From contig CAYPGE010000013.1 in the NCBI GenBank assembly GCA_964409865.1, positions 1 to 51,193 on the forward strand: a stretch of 51,193 bases of DNA, written 5' to 3'. The translations under genes and the position numbers were made by a program. Origin of the DNA: Anammoximicrobium sp964409865. Its GTDB lineage: Bacteria; Planctomycetota; Planctomycetia; Pirellulales; Pirellulaceae. Positions 23,340 through 31,735 of the stretch are shown here, in pieces (the stretch's first letter is position 1; every line of letters begins with the position of its first letter). The notes under the pieces are model-generated. The model made no database searches and was not told the origin of the DNA. It saw nothing but the letters and a program-made list of their open reading frames with translations.

Positions 23340-23852
23340 GAACTACCTCGCGCATGCCGGCGAGTCTGCCCCGGCGTCAACGGTCGGCGTCGGCGAGGGA
23401 GCCAATCACCCCAGATCGCTATTCTACTCGATTCGGATGCCGGACGGCGAGAGGAGCAAGTTGGAATTCGTCAATCCGTGTTGTCCTCCGACTTTCCCTC
23501 CTCCGGCGTGGTGGTACAGGCAACAAGTCAGGTCCTGGGTCCCGCTGGCTTTCTCAGTATTCTGTTGGGTTTGGCGCTGGCGGATCCGGTGTCACCGAAA
23601 TTCGCCGGAATTCTGGGCGTTGACACAGGTCGCGCGTCGGCTGATGCTGCCCGAATTCTGGCGAATTCGGCTACTTTCGCGCGGAATGCGCGACCGTTCG
23701 GACCGGCTTGCCGATCCTGTCAAACCGCACACCGCTCCGAGCATCAACTGCTCGATTGCTTCTGGTACACTCCTTCTATGCACTCGCCCATCGAACCACG
23801 AGACCATGTCGACCGTGGAGGGCATTCCATCAGCCTGCGAAAGGACAACCTC
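23340..23852. other. Intergenic region with two AATTC palindromes
   Basis: 513 bp between the divergent TA operon and GH172 gene. The frame of GH172 is open backwards to 23280, but the composition (Ser/Arg/Cys-rich) and the clean signal peptide at 23853 argue that this stretch is not translated. It contains two small palindromes, listed separately, and presumably the promoters of both units. Confidence 0.5.
23599..23670. repeat. Pair of EcoRI-core palindromes
   Basis: AATTC-GCCG-GAATT at 23599-23612 and CCGAATT-CTGGCG-AATTCGG at 23651-23670. Both are hairpin-forming with A+T-rich stems in an otherwise GC-rich region, about 200 bp upstream of GH172. They could be operators or REP remnants. 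Confidence 0.55.
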
Positions 23853-25517
23853 ATGAAAAGCCACTCTACATGCGGCTTCGCGATCTGCCTTTGCATAACA
23901 CTGATTCTGTTGTCTTGTCCCCCGCCCGTCGGCGCGGCGGAGGGCCTGAACGCGCCGCCGCCCGGCCCGGTCGTTGGGGAAACCGTCGGCGACGCCTTCG
24001 TCGGCCTCCAGCCGGGGCTGGGTAGCCTGCCGCTGCTCGGCCGTGGCCGCACGCGGTCGATCTCGGCGGAGAACCCGACCGGAGAAAGAGGGAAAGGCGG
24101 GATGGCCATCCCCAACCCGGGCGAACCCAAGCCGGTGGCCAGCGCCCGCGCCGCGGATGACCTGGGCCAAGGCTGGAAGGTCCGGCCCTTCATCCGGATC
24201 AACGCGGGCGAGACCGCGACGCTGATGGACGTGACCGGCTCCGGGATCATTCAGCATATCTGGCTGGTCGAGGGCTTGAACCGCGGGCTGGTCCTCCGGT
24301 TCTATTGGGATGGAGAAGAGTCGCCGTCCATCGAGGCCCCGGCGCCGAACTTCTTCGCCGTGGGCCACGGGAGGTTCGGGCCGGTCAACTCGCTGCCGGT
24401 CGTCGTCAATCCGGCCAACGCCCTGAACTGCTTCTGGCCGATGCCGTTCCGCACGCGAGCCCGGATCACCCTGTCCAACGAGACGGCCAAGGATGTCCCG
24501 CTGGTGGCCTATCAGATCACCTATGTGGAAACCGAAGTCCCCGCTGCGGCCGGCACGTTCCACGCCCAGTATCGCCGGGCGTCGGCCGCCGAACGGAACC
24601 CGTACGTGGTCCTCGACGCGGTCCGCGGGCGCGGCCGTTACGTCGGCACGTTCCTGGCCTGGACTCAACTGGAAAAAGGCTGGTTCGGCGAAGGCGAGAT
24701 CAAGTTCTATATGGACGGCGACGATCGCTTCCCGACCATCTGCGGCACCGGCACGGAGGATTACTTCCTGGGCAGCTACGGCTTCCCCCGACCATTCACG
24801 ACGGCCTATTCCGGGACGGTTCTGCCGGCCTCCGACGGCGCGGAACCGCCCAGCTTCTGGAGCCTGTACCGCTGGCACATCCAGGACCCGATCAACTTCG
24901 AACGGGACCTGCGCGTGACGATCCAGGCTTTGGGCTGGGGCGCCGACGGCAAGTACAAGAAAACGTCCGACGACATCGCCTCGGTTGCCTACTGGTACCA
25001 GACTGAGCCGCACGCGCCGTTTCCCAAGCTGCCGCCGCTGGCCGAACGGCTGCGGGACGCCAAGCGGACGCCCATGCGGATCGCCGGCGCCCTGGAGTGC
25101 GAATCGCTGGACATCGTCGCTCGCGCCGCCGACATCGCGGCAGAGGGCCAGGACGTGGGCTCGTTCGGCAGCGTCTGGAGCGGCGATGCCCAGTTGTTCG
25201 TCCAGGCCAAGAAGGTGGGCGACTTCGTGGAACTGGCCATTCCCGCGCCGCAGCCGGGGGCCAGGAAGCTCGTGCTGTACGCCACCCGCGCCCCCGATTA
25301 CGGAGTGCTCCGGTTCGCGGTCAATGGCAAAGCCGGCGAGGCGACCTTCGACGGCTACGCCCCGAAACCGATCCCCTCCGGGCCGATCGAACTGGGCGTC
25401 CACGAGCCTCGAGAGGGGAAGTTCATCCTCCGCGTCGAAGTCACCGGGACAAATCCCGCCGCGACCGGCCCGAAGTACTATTTCGGCCTAGATGCCGTGC
25501 TGTTGGAGAAGCCGTGA
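23853..25517 (+). CDS. GH172 family (DUF2961) secreted glycoside hydrolase
   Basis: A 554-residue protein from ATG 23853 (AAGGA upstream) with signal MKSHSTCGFAICLCITLILL. Residues ~100-390 are DUF2961, now GH172: IQHIWLVEGLNRGLVLRFYWDGEESPSIEAP, FWPMPFRTRARITLSN, GEGEIKFYMDGDDRFPTICGTGTEDYF. The acidic residues in the two segments YWDGEE and GTGTEDYF are the expected catalytic sites. Members cleave D-fructofuranosides or D-arabinofuranosides. A second beta-domain (to residue 554) ends YYFGLDAVLLEKP. It reads away from the TA pair and toward a URO-D gene 120 bp downstream. Confidence 0.88.
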   Translation: MKSHSTCGFAICLCITLILLSCPPPVGAAEGLNAPPPGPVVGETVGDAFVGLQPGLGSLPLLGRGRTRSISAENPTGERGKGGMAIPNPGEPKPVASARAADDLGQGWKVRPFIRINAGETATLMDVTGSGIIQHIWLVEGLNRGLVLRFYWDGEESPSIEAPAPNFFAVGHGRFGPVNSLPVVVNPANALNCFWPMPFRTRARITLSNETAKDVPLVAYQITYVETEVPAAAGTFHAQYRRASAAERNPYVVLDAVRGRGRYVGTFLAWTQLEKGWFGEGEIKFYMDGDDRFPTICGTGTEDYFLGSYGFPRPFTTAYSGTVLPASDGAEPPSFWSLYRWHIQDPINFERDLRVTIQALGWGADGKYKKTSDDIASVAYWYQTEPHAPFPKLPPLAERLRDAKRTPMRIAGALECESLDIVARAADIAAEGQDVGSFGSVWSGDAQLFVQAKKVGDFVELAIPAPQPGARKLVLYATRAPDYGVLRFAVNGKAGEATFDGYAPKPIPSGPIELGVHEPREGKFILRVEVTGTNPAATGPKYYFGLDAVLLEKP

Positions 25518-25637
25518 TTCGATTCGCTTCACCACCGCTGCCGCGGAGGCTGTCAACGATTGACTCCCTGAGTGTCTTGACCCGAAGGCGGATCGTATCA
25601 TGCGCAGAGTAGCCGGTTCGTTTGAGAAGGACAAGCC

Positions 25638-26642
25638 ATGACCAAACGCGAGATCATCAAGGCGGTGCTCGACGGCCAGCAGCCGCCTTACGTGCCGTGG
25701 AATTTCGGGTTCACCAAGGAGGCCCGCGAGAAGCTGGAGCGGCATTTTGGCACGAGCGATTTGGAGCCGGTGCTGCAGAACCATCTGCTCGGCCTGGGCG
25801 CGGAGATCGGCTTCTTCGAGGATCTGGGCGACGATTGCGTGCGCGACGTGTTCGGCGTCGTCTGGGACCGCAGCGTGGACAAGGACATCGGGATCGTCAA
25901 AGGCTGCCTGCTGCCGGAGCCGTCGCTGCGCGATTACGAGTTCCCGGACCCGCGCGACGGGCGTTTCTTTGCCGACATCCCTGACAAGCTGGCCAAGTAC
26001 GGCGACCGCTGGCGCGTGTTTCAGGTCGGCTTCTCGCTGTACGAGCGTGCCTGGACGATGCGCGGCATGGAAAACTTGATGATGGATTTCCTGGACCATC
26101 CCGGATTTGTCCGCGAGTTGTTCAACGCCATCGCGGACTACAATCTGGCGCACATCGCCGAGGCCCTGCGGTACGACATCGACGCCGTGTATTTCGGGGA
26201 CGACTGGGGCCAGCAGCGGGGGTTGCAGATGTCGCCCGCGATCTGGCGCGAGTTCATCCTGCCCGTGCTGCGGCGGATGTACGGCTTCTGCCACGCGCAC
26301 GGCAAGTACGTGATGATCCACTCCTGCGGCGACGTGGACGAGTTGTTCGACGACCTGATCGCCGCCGGCGTGAACTGCTTCAACCCGTTCCAGCCGGAGG
26401 TGATGGACGTGTTTGCGCTGCTGGAACGTTACCGCGGCCGGCTGACGTTCCTGGGCGGCTTGTCCACCCAGCAGGTGCTGCCGTTCGGCACGACGGACGA
26501 CGTGCGGCGGGCGGCCGGGCGCTTGCTGGCCGCCGGCCAGTCGGGCAGTTACATCTTCGCGCCGGCCCACTCGGTCGAAGGCGACGTGCCGCTGGAGAAC
26601 ATGCTGGCGCTGATCGACGTGGTCAAAAGCCAGCGGGAGTGA
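25638..26642 (+). CDS. URO-D family protein (MtaA/uroporphyrinogen decarboxylase-like)
   Basis: A 334-residue cytoplasmic TIM-barrel protein with MTKREIIKAVLDGQQPPYVPWNF at the start, VYFGDDWGQQRGLQMSP, GKYVMIHSCGDVDELFDDLI and FLGGLSTQQVLPFGT. These match the URO-D superfamily branch that includes cobamide-dependent methyltransferases. The H-x-C of IHSCGD could be part of the MtaA zinc site, but the C-terminal third cysteine (CGI type) is missing. Homologues are frequent in planctomycete sugar clusters and are not haem biosynthesis enzymes. The exact reaction is unknown. AAGGA lies 7 bases upstream of the ATG. Confidence 0.82.
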   Translation: MTKREIIKAVLDGQQPPYVPWNFGFTKEAREKLERHFGTSDLEPVLQNHLLGLGAEIGFFEDLGDDCVRDVFGVVWDRSVDKDIGIVKGCLLPEPSLRDYEFPDPRDGRFFADIPDKLAKYGDRWRVFQVGFSLYERAWTMRGMENLMMDFLDHPGFVRELFNAIADYNLAHIAEALRYDIDAVYFGDDWGQQRGLQMSPAIWREFILPVLRRMYGFCHAHGKYVMIHSCGDVDELFDDLIAAGVNCFNPFQPEVMDVFALLERYRGRLTFLGGLSTQQVLPFGTTDDVRRAAGRLLAAGQSGSYIFAPAHSVEGDVPLENMLALIDVVKSQRE

Positions 26643-26673
26643 ACTTGACCGGCTGCGACGGAACCTGAAGCCT

Positions 26674-26860
26674 TAATCTTTCACCTAATCTTTCACCTAA
26701 TCTCAACCGTTCGGCGCGGGTCTCTGACCCCGCCGAAACCGCCGACCGAAGGTCTCCGATTTCGGTTTTGTTAGCGGTTCTTAATCTTTCACCTCATCTC
26801 TTCCTACTGCCTACCGCCTGGGAGCTGGGGAGATTCGGTGAAAGATCAGGTGAAAGATTA
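26674..26860. repeat. 12-bp direct repeats with inverted copies flanking an inserted element
   Basis: TAATCTTTCACC occurs at 26674-26685 and 26686-26697 (a third, partial unit follows) and again at about 26781-26793. Inverted units GGTGAAAGATCA (26837-26848) and GGTGAAAGATTA (26849-26860) close the array. The last unit supplies the stop codon of the glycosidase gene on the minus strand. Confidence 0.85.
26705..26784 (+). repeat. Interspersed element, copy 1 (one terminal repeat lost)
   Basis: About 80 bp almost identical, in reverse orientation, to 46341-46435. It keeps the inner core (CGGCGCGGGTCTCTGACCC and GACCGAAGGTCTCC) and one terminal repeat (CGGTTTTGTTAGCGGTTC) but lacks the other terminal repeat. 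It lies inside the 12-bp array. Confidence 0.85.
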
Positions 26861-29569
26861 AGGTGCCGAGTTTGTCCGGGCAGACAGGACGTACCAGGCC
26901 GTGCCCGCGGCAGCGACCAGTTCGTAGACGGCGGGGGCGCGATCCGAGGGAGCCGCGGCGGCGCGGGTGGGACGCGGACGGCCACAGCCGTCGAGGGGCA
27001 CCAGTTGCAGCGGCACGCTCTGCGGGCCGCGTTGCAGGGCGATCTGGCCAGCGACGGCTTCGATCAGCAGCGGCGGGGTGCCCCATTGGTCGCTGATGCT
27101 GGTCCGTTCGACGTTCCACTTCATGCCCGTGTTCGCGCAGCGGGCGGCGGCGACGAGCAGGATTTGCTTCGAACGAACCAACGGCTGGTCATCGAGGGCG
27201 ACCAGGCTGACCGCACAAAACGGGGTCTTCAAACGGAACTCGGCGTCCGCCGTGCGCACGGTCTGGCCGCCGATCCAGCCGACGGCGGCTTGGACTCGCG
27301 GCGTATCGATCGTCAGCCGGCCGGTGCGTTTCTCGCCGGCTTCCCACATCAATTCCCCCGTGTCGGCGGCGATGCGGCCTTCCGGCGGTGTGAAGCCCAG
27401 GTCGGCGACGCGTGTGGTGGCCGGCGCGTCGAAGCGGGCGACGCGGAAGCGGTGCACCAGCGGCAGCAGGGGCGACAGGTCGCCGTCCAGATAGAATCGC
27501 GTCCGGTCCCAACGCGGCTGCTGCAGGCTGTCGTAGGTGCGATTCTCGTCATAACTGACGCTGACGAGCTTCTTCGCCGGCTGCACGTCGCCCCGCTGGA
27601 ACAGCAGCGACGCCGTGGGCATCTGGACCATCTTGCTGACCTCGTTGGCGAGGTCGAAGTAGCCGGTGACGCAGTCGCCGCCGAGCGAGCGGGCGTCGTA
27701 GCGGTGGAGGAACGTGTAGCCGTAGATCGCGTCCCAGTCCTGGAGGCTGGCGTAGGCCGCCAGCAGCAGCGGCATCTCGCAGCCGTATTCGTTCGGGAAC
27801 GGGTGGTTGTACTCGCTGACGGTCAGCGGCTTGCCGGCGACCGCCGAGCGGCTGAGTTGCGAGATGCAGTTGGCGGCGGGCGCGTCGAGCATCGGCGTGT
27901 TGCCGATCTCCCAATCCGTGCGTGACCACGGCTGGCGGGGAAACCGCGGGTGCTGCCAGTAGGCGTGGCAGTCCATCAGGTCCAGCAACGACTCGGCCCG
28001 CAGACACGGCAGGCCGTAGTTATGGTTCGTGCCTTGGACCAGGGCTTGCAGCTTGAGTTCCTCTTTCAGGAACCGGACCATGTCGCGGTTGTAGCCGCTT
28101 TCCAGGTCGTAGTAGAAGCGGCCTTCGTCGCGGAAGCGGGCTGGGGTGTGCGAGGCGAATTCTTCGGGTTCCAGCCGCCGCACGGGGCTCGCGTCTCGGA
28201 GAGACGCGGCTACGTGGGGGTCTTCGTCGTCGCGCAGCCCGTAGACTGGCGCTTCGTGCAGCAGCACGTCGCTGATCCACGCCGTGCCGGTCGTGTCGCC
28301 GAACTGGAAGCTGAGCCGCACTTGGCCGTCGTTCTCCGGAGCGACAAATGTGAACTGGCAGTCGCGCCACTCGTTGCCGAGTTCGAACCGCGCGCTGCCG
28401 TAGCCGCGGTACGGCGAACTGTGGCAGACCTCGGCGTTCAGGCGGCGCGGCTCCAAGGCGCGGGCTCGAAAGGCGACGCGGTACTTCATTCCCTGCTGGA
28501 GCTTCAATGGACGCTGCGTGAGCATGATGTGCCACGGCGTGTCGTCGACGGCCGTCACGGTGACTTTCGCGCACGGCTTGCCGCCGGGCGTGTCGTGTGT
28601 GGCTTCCAGCGTGGCCGTGGCCGATTTTTGCCGCGAGAGTTCCCAACCGTCCGTACCGGCGGCGAAATCGGCGTTCTTCAGCAATTGCACGCCCGCGGGC
28701 CGTGAGCCCTCGTTCCAGGCGGCGGCCAATGCCGCCCGCGTCGGGTAGCGTTGGACAAGCCACTGATTGAACAACCGCGTCAGTTCCTCACCGTAGTAGG
28801 GCGGGATATCCGTCCACGTCGTGTTCGTCGGGCGTTGGGTCGCCTTGCCCCGCAGGAAGCCGCTGGTCCAGCCGCCGAACAGCGAATTCTCGTTGGTCAG
28901 TTCGACGATCACGACCGCCGGGTCCTCCGCATACGTACGGCCCGTGTAGGGATTGCGGTGGCCGAGCAATTGGCGGGCGTAGTCCTTCTGCAGCTCGATC
29001 ATCCGCGGGTTGAAGATGACGCAGTATTTGCCGTAGCCCAGCATCTCGGCCTGCGGCACGCCGTCGCCGGCCGTGAAGCGTCGGGCGACGTGCAGGTTCA
29101 GGTTGGCGTAGATCCCGCGTTTCTCCAGTTCGGCGATCATCCGGTCGAGCCGGTCCAGTTGCCCCGGATCGAAGTGCTGGGTGTCCGGCGCGTTCTTGGG
29201 AAACAGGGTGTTCCCCCACGTCGAGTCGAGCCCGTGGAAGCGGACGAGGTTGAAGCCGAACTTCGCCAACCGGTCCGCGACGCGCGGAGCGACCTCCGGC
29301 GGCGGCAGGCAGCCTTCGCCCGACAGATTGACGCCCCAGAACTTGACTCGCTTTCCATTCTGGAAATAGAAGTGCCCGTCCCGCACCACCAACGGCCCGT
29401 GTTTGCCGGCCGGTGCATCGAGCAGAAACCGGGCGTCGGCGACCGCGCCCGTCGGCGACTCCCACGGCAAGTGGAACGGCACCCACGGCTCGCCGTCGAT
29501 GTCCGACGCTGCAGCAGAGCTGAAGATCAGGAGGAACGTCAACCAACGGACATGGAAAGGACTTTGCAT
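26858..29569 (-). CDS. Secreted GH-A clan-like glycosidase with internal CBM
   Basis: A 903-residue protein from ATG 29569 (signal MQSPFHVRWLTFLLIFSSAA). Residues ~35-260 are the first half of a TIM barrel: VKFWGVNLSGE, FNLVRFHGLDS, YANLNLHV and VVIVELTNENS, with Glu227 as acid/base candidate. Residues ~295-443 are a CBM4/9-like beta-sandwich (LLKNADFAAGTDGWEL). The barrel then resumes with the nucleophile candidate Glu586 in KPLTVSEYNHPFP. The C-terminal ~250 residues are beta-rich. It is a distant GH5-like enzyme of unknown substrate. A REP-type hairpin at 28190 is translated in frame between the CBM and second barrel half. Repeats flank both ends of the gene. Confidence 0.8.
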   Translation of the reverse strand: MQSPFHVRWLTFLLIFSSAAASDIDGEPWVPFHLPWESPTGAVADARFLLDAPAGKHGPLVVRDGHFYFQNGKRVKFWGVNLSGEGCLPPPEVAPRVADRLAKFGFNLVRFHGLDSTWGNTLFPKNAPDTQHFDPGQLDRLDRMIAELEKRGIYANLNLHVARRFTAGDGVPQAEMLGYGKYCVIFNPRMIELQKDYARQLLGHRNPYTGRTYAEDPAVVIVELTNENSLFGGWTSGFLRGKATQRPTNTTWTDIPPYYGEELTRLFNQWLVQRYPTRAALAAAWNEGSRPAGVQLLKNADFAAGTDGWELSRQKSATATLEATHDTPGGKPCAKVTVTAVDDTPWHIMLTQRPLKLQQGMKYRVAFRARALEPRRLNAEVCHSSPYRGYGSARFELGNEWRDCQFTFVAPENDGQVRLSFQFGDTTGTAWISDVLLHEAPVYGLRDDEDPHVAASLRDASPVRRLEPEEFASHTPARFRDEGRFYYDLESGYNRDMVRFLKEELKLQALVQGTNHNYGLPCLRAESLLDLMDCHAYWQHPRFPRQPWSRTDWEIGNTPMLDAPAANCISQLSRSAVAGKPLTVSEYNHPFPNEYGCEMPLLLAAYASLQDWDAIYGYTFLHRYDARSLGGDCVTGYFDLANEVSKMVQMPTASLLFQRGDVQPAKKLVSVSYDENRTYDSLQQPRWDRTRFYLDGDLSPLLPLVHRFRVARFDAPATTRVADLGFTPPEGRIAADTGELMWEAGEKRTGRLTIDTPRVQAAVGWIGGQTVRTADAEFRLKTPFCAVSLVALDDQPLVRSKQILLVAAARCANTGMKWNVERTSISDQWGTPPLLIEAVAGQIALQRGPQSVPLQLVPLDGCGRPRPTRAAAAPSDRAPAVYELVAAAGTAWYVLSARTNSAP
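28190..28208. repeat. TCC-loop hairpin inside a coding sequence
   Basis: On the minus strand CGCGTCTC-TCC-GAGACGCG is a perfect 8-bp stem with a 3-base loop. It encodes part of VAASLRDASP in the glycosidase and fits between the CBM and the second barrel half, a place that tolerates insertion. Confidence 0.7.
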
Positions 29570-29708
29570 GACGGTAACTCCGGGGGACTTGAGCTGACAA
29601 GCATTCTGACTCGCCACCGCCTCGGAGGCAAGCGTCCGGCGGTCAGCCACCGGAATCATCGAACTGCGGTTCACGACTGCCGACGCGGACCGCATCCTGA
29701 AAAAGCTA

Positions 29709-29832
29709 GGAAGAACTGACAGAAAAACAAGGTGACTGGAAATGTGAGAGAACAGTTTCTTGATTCTTCTCGCAAAGACGACTTCTCCATTCTGTCATCT
29801 TTCTGTCACCCCATCTTTCTGTCAGCTCTTCC
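29709..29832. repeat. Inverted repeat with CTGTCA/TGACAG units
   Basis: Arm 29709-29744 (GGAAGAACTGACAGAAAAAC..) and arm 29796-29832 (..CATCTTTCTGTCAGCTCTTCC) are reverse complements at roughly 80%. The right arm is a tandem of the unit ATCTTTCTGTCA. It lies upstream of the glycosidase gene, mirroring the 12-bp array downstream of it. Confidence 0.75.
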
Positions 29833-29922
29833 GGCTTTTCTGCGCGTCTTCTGCGCGAGTCGGGAAGTGATGTAGGGCTTCGCCGCGCTGCTCCAGAAGC
29901 GGCCGGCCGCGTCCATGGAAGC

Positions 29923-31371
29923 TCAGGCCACCAACTCCTTGACTACCGTGCCGTGGACATCCGTCAGGCGGAAATCGCGGCCGGCGTAGCGGTACGTGAG
30001 ACGCTCGTGGTCGAAGCCCAGCAGGTGCAAGAGAGTGGCGTGCAAGTCGTGGACATGGACCCGCTGGTCCACAGCCCGGAACCCGGTCTCGTCGGTCGCT
30101 CCGTGGACGTAGCCGCCGCGGACGCCGCCGCCGGCCAGCCACACGGTGAAGCCGTAGTGGTTGTGGTCGCGGCCGTTGATCTTGCCCGCGTTGGACCCTT
30201 GCTTCGGCATCTCGACGGTGGGCGTGCGGCCGAATTCGCCGCCCCAGATCACCAGCGTTTCTTCCAACAGCCCGCGCTGCTTGAGGTCCTTCAGCAGCGC
30301 CCCGATCGCCTGGTCGCATTCCTTGGCCAACGCGCGGTGGCGGACTTCGAGGTCGTCGTGATTGTCCCAGGGCTGGCCGGCGCCGTGCCAGACTTGCACG
30401 AACCGTACGCCGCGTTCCACCAGCCGCCGCGCGATCAGGATCTGGCGCGCCTGGACGCCGGGGCCATACAGGTCCAAGATATGCTGTGGCTCGCGGCTGA
30501 CGTCGAACGCGTCGGCCGCGTCGGTTTGCATGCGGAACGCCAGTTCGAAGGACTGGATGCGGGCCTCCAACTCCGCATCCTGCTGCCGGGCCTCCTGGTG
30601 ACGGCGATTGAGCTGTTGCAGCAGGTCCAGCTGCTGCCGCTGCGGGCCCAGCGGCAGACGGTCGTTGCGGATGTGCTCGATCAGCTTCTCGATCGCCGTG
30701 TGCTGGGTGTCCAGGTACGTGCCCTGAAAGACGCCGGGCAGAAAGGCGGCTTGCCAGTTCTGCGACTCCTGAATCGGGTAGCCGCCGGGACACATGGCGA
30801 CGAAGGCGGGCAGGTTCTGGTTGTCGGTGCCCAAGCCGTAGGTGATCCACGAGCCGAAGCTGGGACGGATCTGCCGCGCCGTCCCACAGTTCATCAGCGA
30901 CAGCGACGGCTCGTGGTTCGGCACGTCGGCGTACATCGAGCGGATGACAGCGATGTCGTCGATCGACTCGGCCGTGCGGGCGAACAGCTCGCTGACCTCG
31001 ATGCCGCTTTGGCCGTACTTTTGGAACTTGAAGGGCGACGGGAACGCCGCGCCCGTGGGCCGTTCCGTCTTCAGGTTGCCGCCGGGCAAGTCCTTGCCGA
31101 CGAACTGGGCCAGCAGCGGCTTGGGATCGAACGTATCGACGTGTGACGGCCCGCCGTTCAGGAACAGGTGGATCACGTGCTTGGCCTTGGCCGCGAAATG
31201 CGGCGGCCGGGCAGCCAACGGATTGACGCCGAGGGATGCCGCCGGCGAGGTCCCGCCGAGCAGCGGCCCCAACGCCAGCCCGCCCAGCCCCATGCCGCAC
31301 CGCGCGAGCAGTTCGCGGCGAGTCAACGCCAGATCTTCCCAGCGGAAATCGTGTCCGAACATCAAATTCAC
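29923..31371 (-). CDS. DUF1501 domain protein (Tat-exported)
   Basis: A 482-residue protein with a twin-arginine signal (LTRRELLARCGMGLGGLAL, residues 16-34). The DUF1501 fold, a relative of the alkaline phosphatase/sulfatase superfamily, is seen in HVIHLFLNGGPSHVDTFDPKP, SELFARTAESIDDIAVIRSM, ILDLYGPG, LVIWGGEFGRTPT and DHNHYGFTVWLAGGGVRGG. It is nearly always encoded next to PSCyt1/DUF1549/DUF1553 genes in planctomycetes, as here, where it is downstream of one. The two probably form a complex of unknown function at the cell envelope. The gene is separated from its partner by repeats and the assembly gap. Confidence 0.93.
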   Translation of the reverse strand: MNLMFGHDFRWEDLALTRRELLARCGMGLGGLALGPLLGGTSPAASLGVNPLAARPPHFAAKAKHVIHLFLNGGPSHVDTFDPKPLLAQFVGKDLPGGNLKTERPTGAAFPSPFKFQKYGQSGIEVSELFARTAESIDDIAVIRSMYADVPNHEPSLSLMNCGTARQIRPSFGSWITYGLGTDNQNLPAFVAMCPGGYPIQESQNWQAAFLPGVFQGTYLDTQHTAIEKLIEHIRNDRLPLGPQRQQLDLLQQLNRRHQEARQQDAELEARIQSFELAFRMQTDAADAFDVSREPQHILDLYGPGVQARQILIARRLVERGVRFVQVWHGAGQPWDNHDDLEVRHRALAKECDQAIGALLKDLKQRGLLEETLVIWGGEFGRTPTVEMPKQGSNAGKINGRDHNHYGFTVWLAGGGVRGGYVHGATDETGFRAVDQRVHVHDLHATLLHLLGFDHERLTYRYAGRDFRLTDVHGTVVKELVA

Positions 31372-31395
31372 CCTCCGATCTTGAGGCAGGTCCTA

Positions 31396-31419
31396 GTTCG
31401 GCGCAGGTCTCCCGACCAC
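31396..31419 (+). repeat. Partial copy of the interspersed element
   Basis: GTTCGGCGCAGGTCTCCCGAC is a 24-bp partial copy of the start of the unit at 31421 and lies directly before it. Confidence 0.7.
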
Positions 31420-31420
31420 A

Positions 31421-31735
31421 GTTCGGCGCAGGTCTCCCGACCTCGCCGCAACCGCCGACCGTAGGTCTCCTGAAGTCCCCACGGATGGCATGGCGATACC
31501 ACGGATGCCCTTCTAATCCACATACGCGTTCGGCGCAGGTCTCCCGACCTCGCCGCAACCGCCGACCGTAGGTCTCCTGAAGNNNNNNNNNNNNNNNNNN
31601 NNNNNNNNNNNNNNNNNNNNNNNNNNNNNNNNNNNNNNNNNNNNNNNNNNNNNNNNNNNNNNNNNNNNNNNNNNNNNNNNNNTCCCCACGGATGGCATGG
31701 CGATACCACGGATGCCCTTCTAATCCACATACGCC
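31421..31735 (+). repeat. 107-bp tandem repeat interrupted by the assembly gap
   Basis: Unit 1 is 31421-31527. Unit 2 starts at 31528 with the same sequence and runs to position 55 of the unit at 31582. The sequence then resumes after the N run at unit position 56 (TCCCCACGGATGGCATGG). Each unit joins a relative of the interspersed element (GTTCGGCGCAGGTCTCCC.., GACCGTAGGTCTCC) to the 3' end of the DUF1553 gene (last codons, stop and ~35 bp downstream). The real number of units is not known. Confidence 0.9.
31583..31682. other. Assembly gap of 100 N
   Basis: Exactly 100 unresolved bases, the usual placeholder for a gap of unknown size. It lies within the tandem repeat, which explains why assembly stopped here. 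Confidence 0.98.

Noticed and set aside
23280..23852. N-terminal extension of the GH172 gene
   Set aside because: The extension overlaps the TA operon, has shadow-like composition and would bury a clean signal peptide and its ribosome site.
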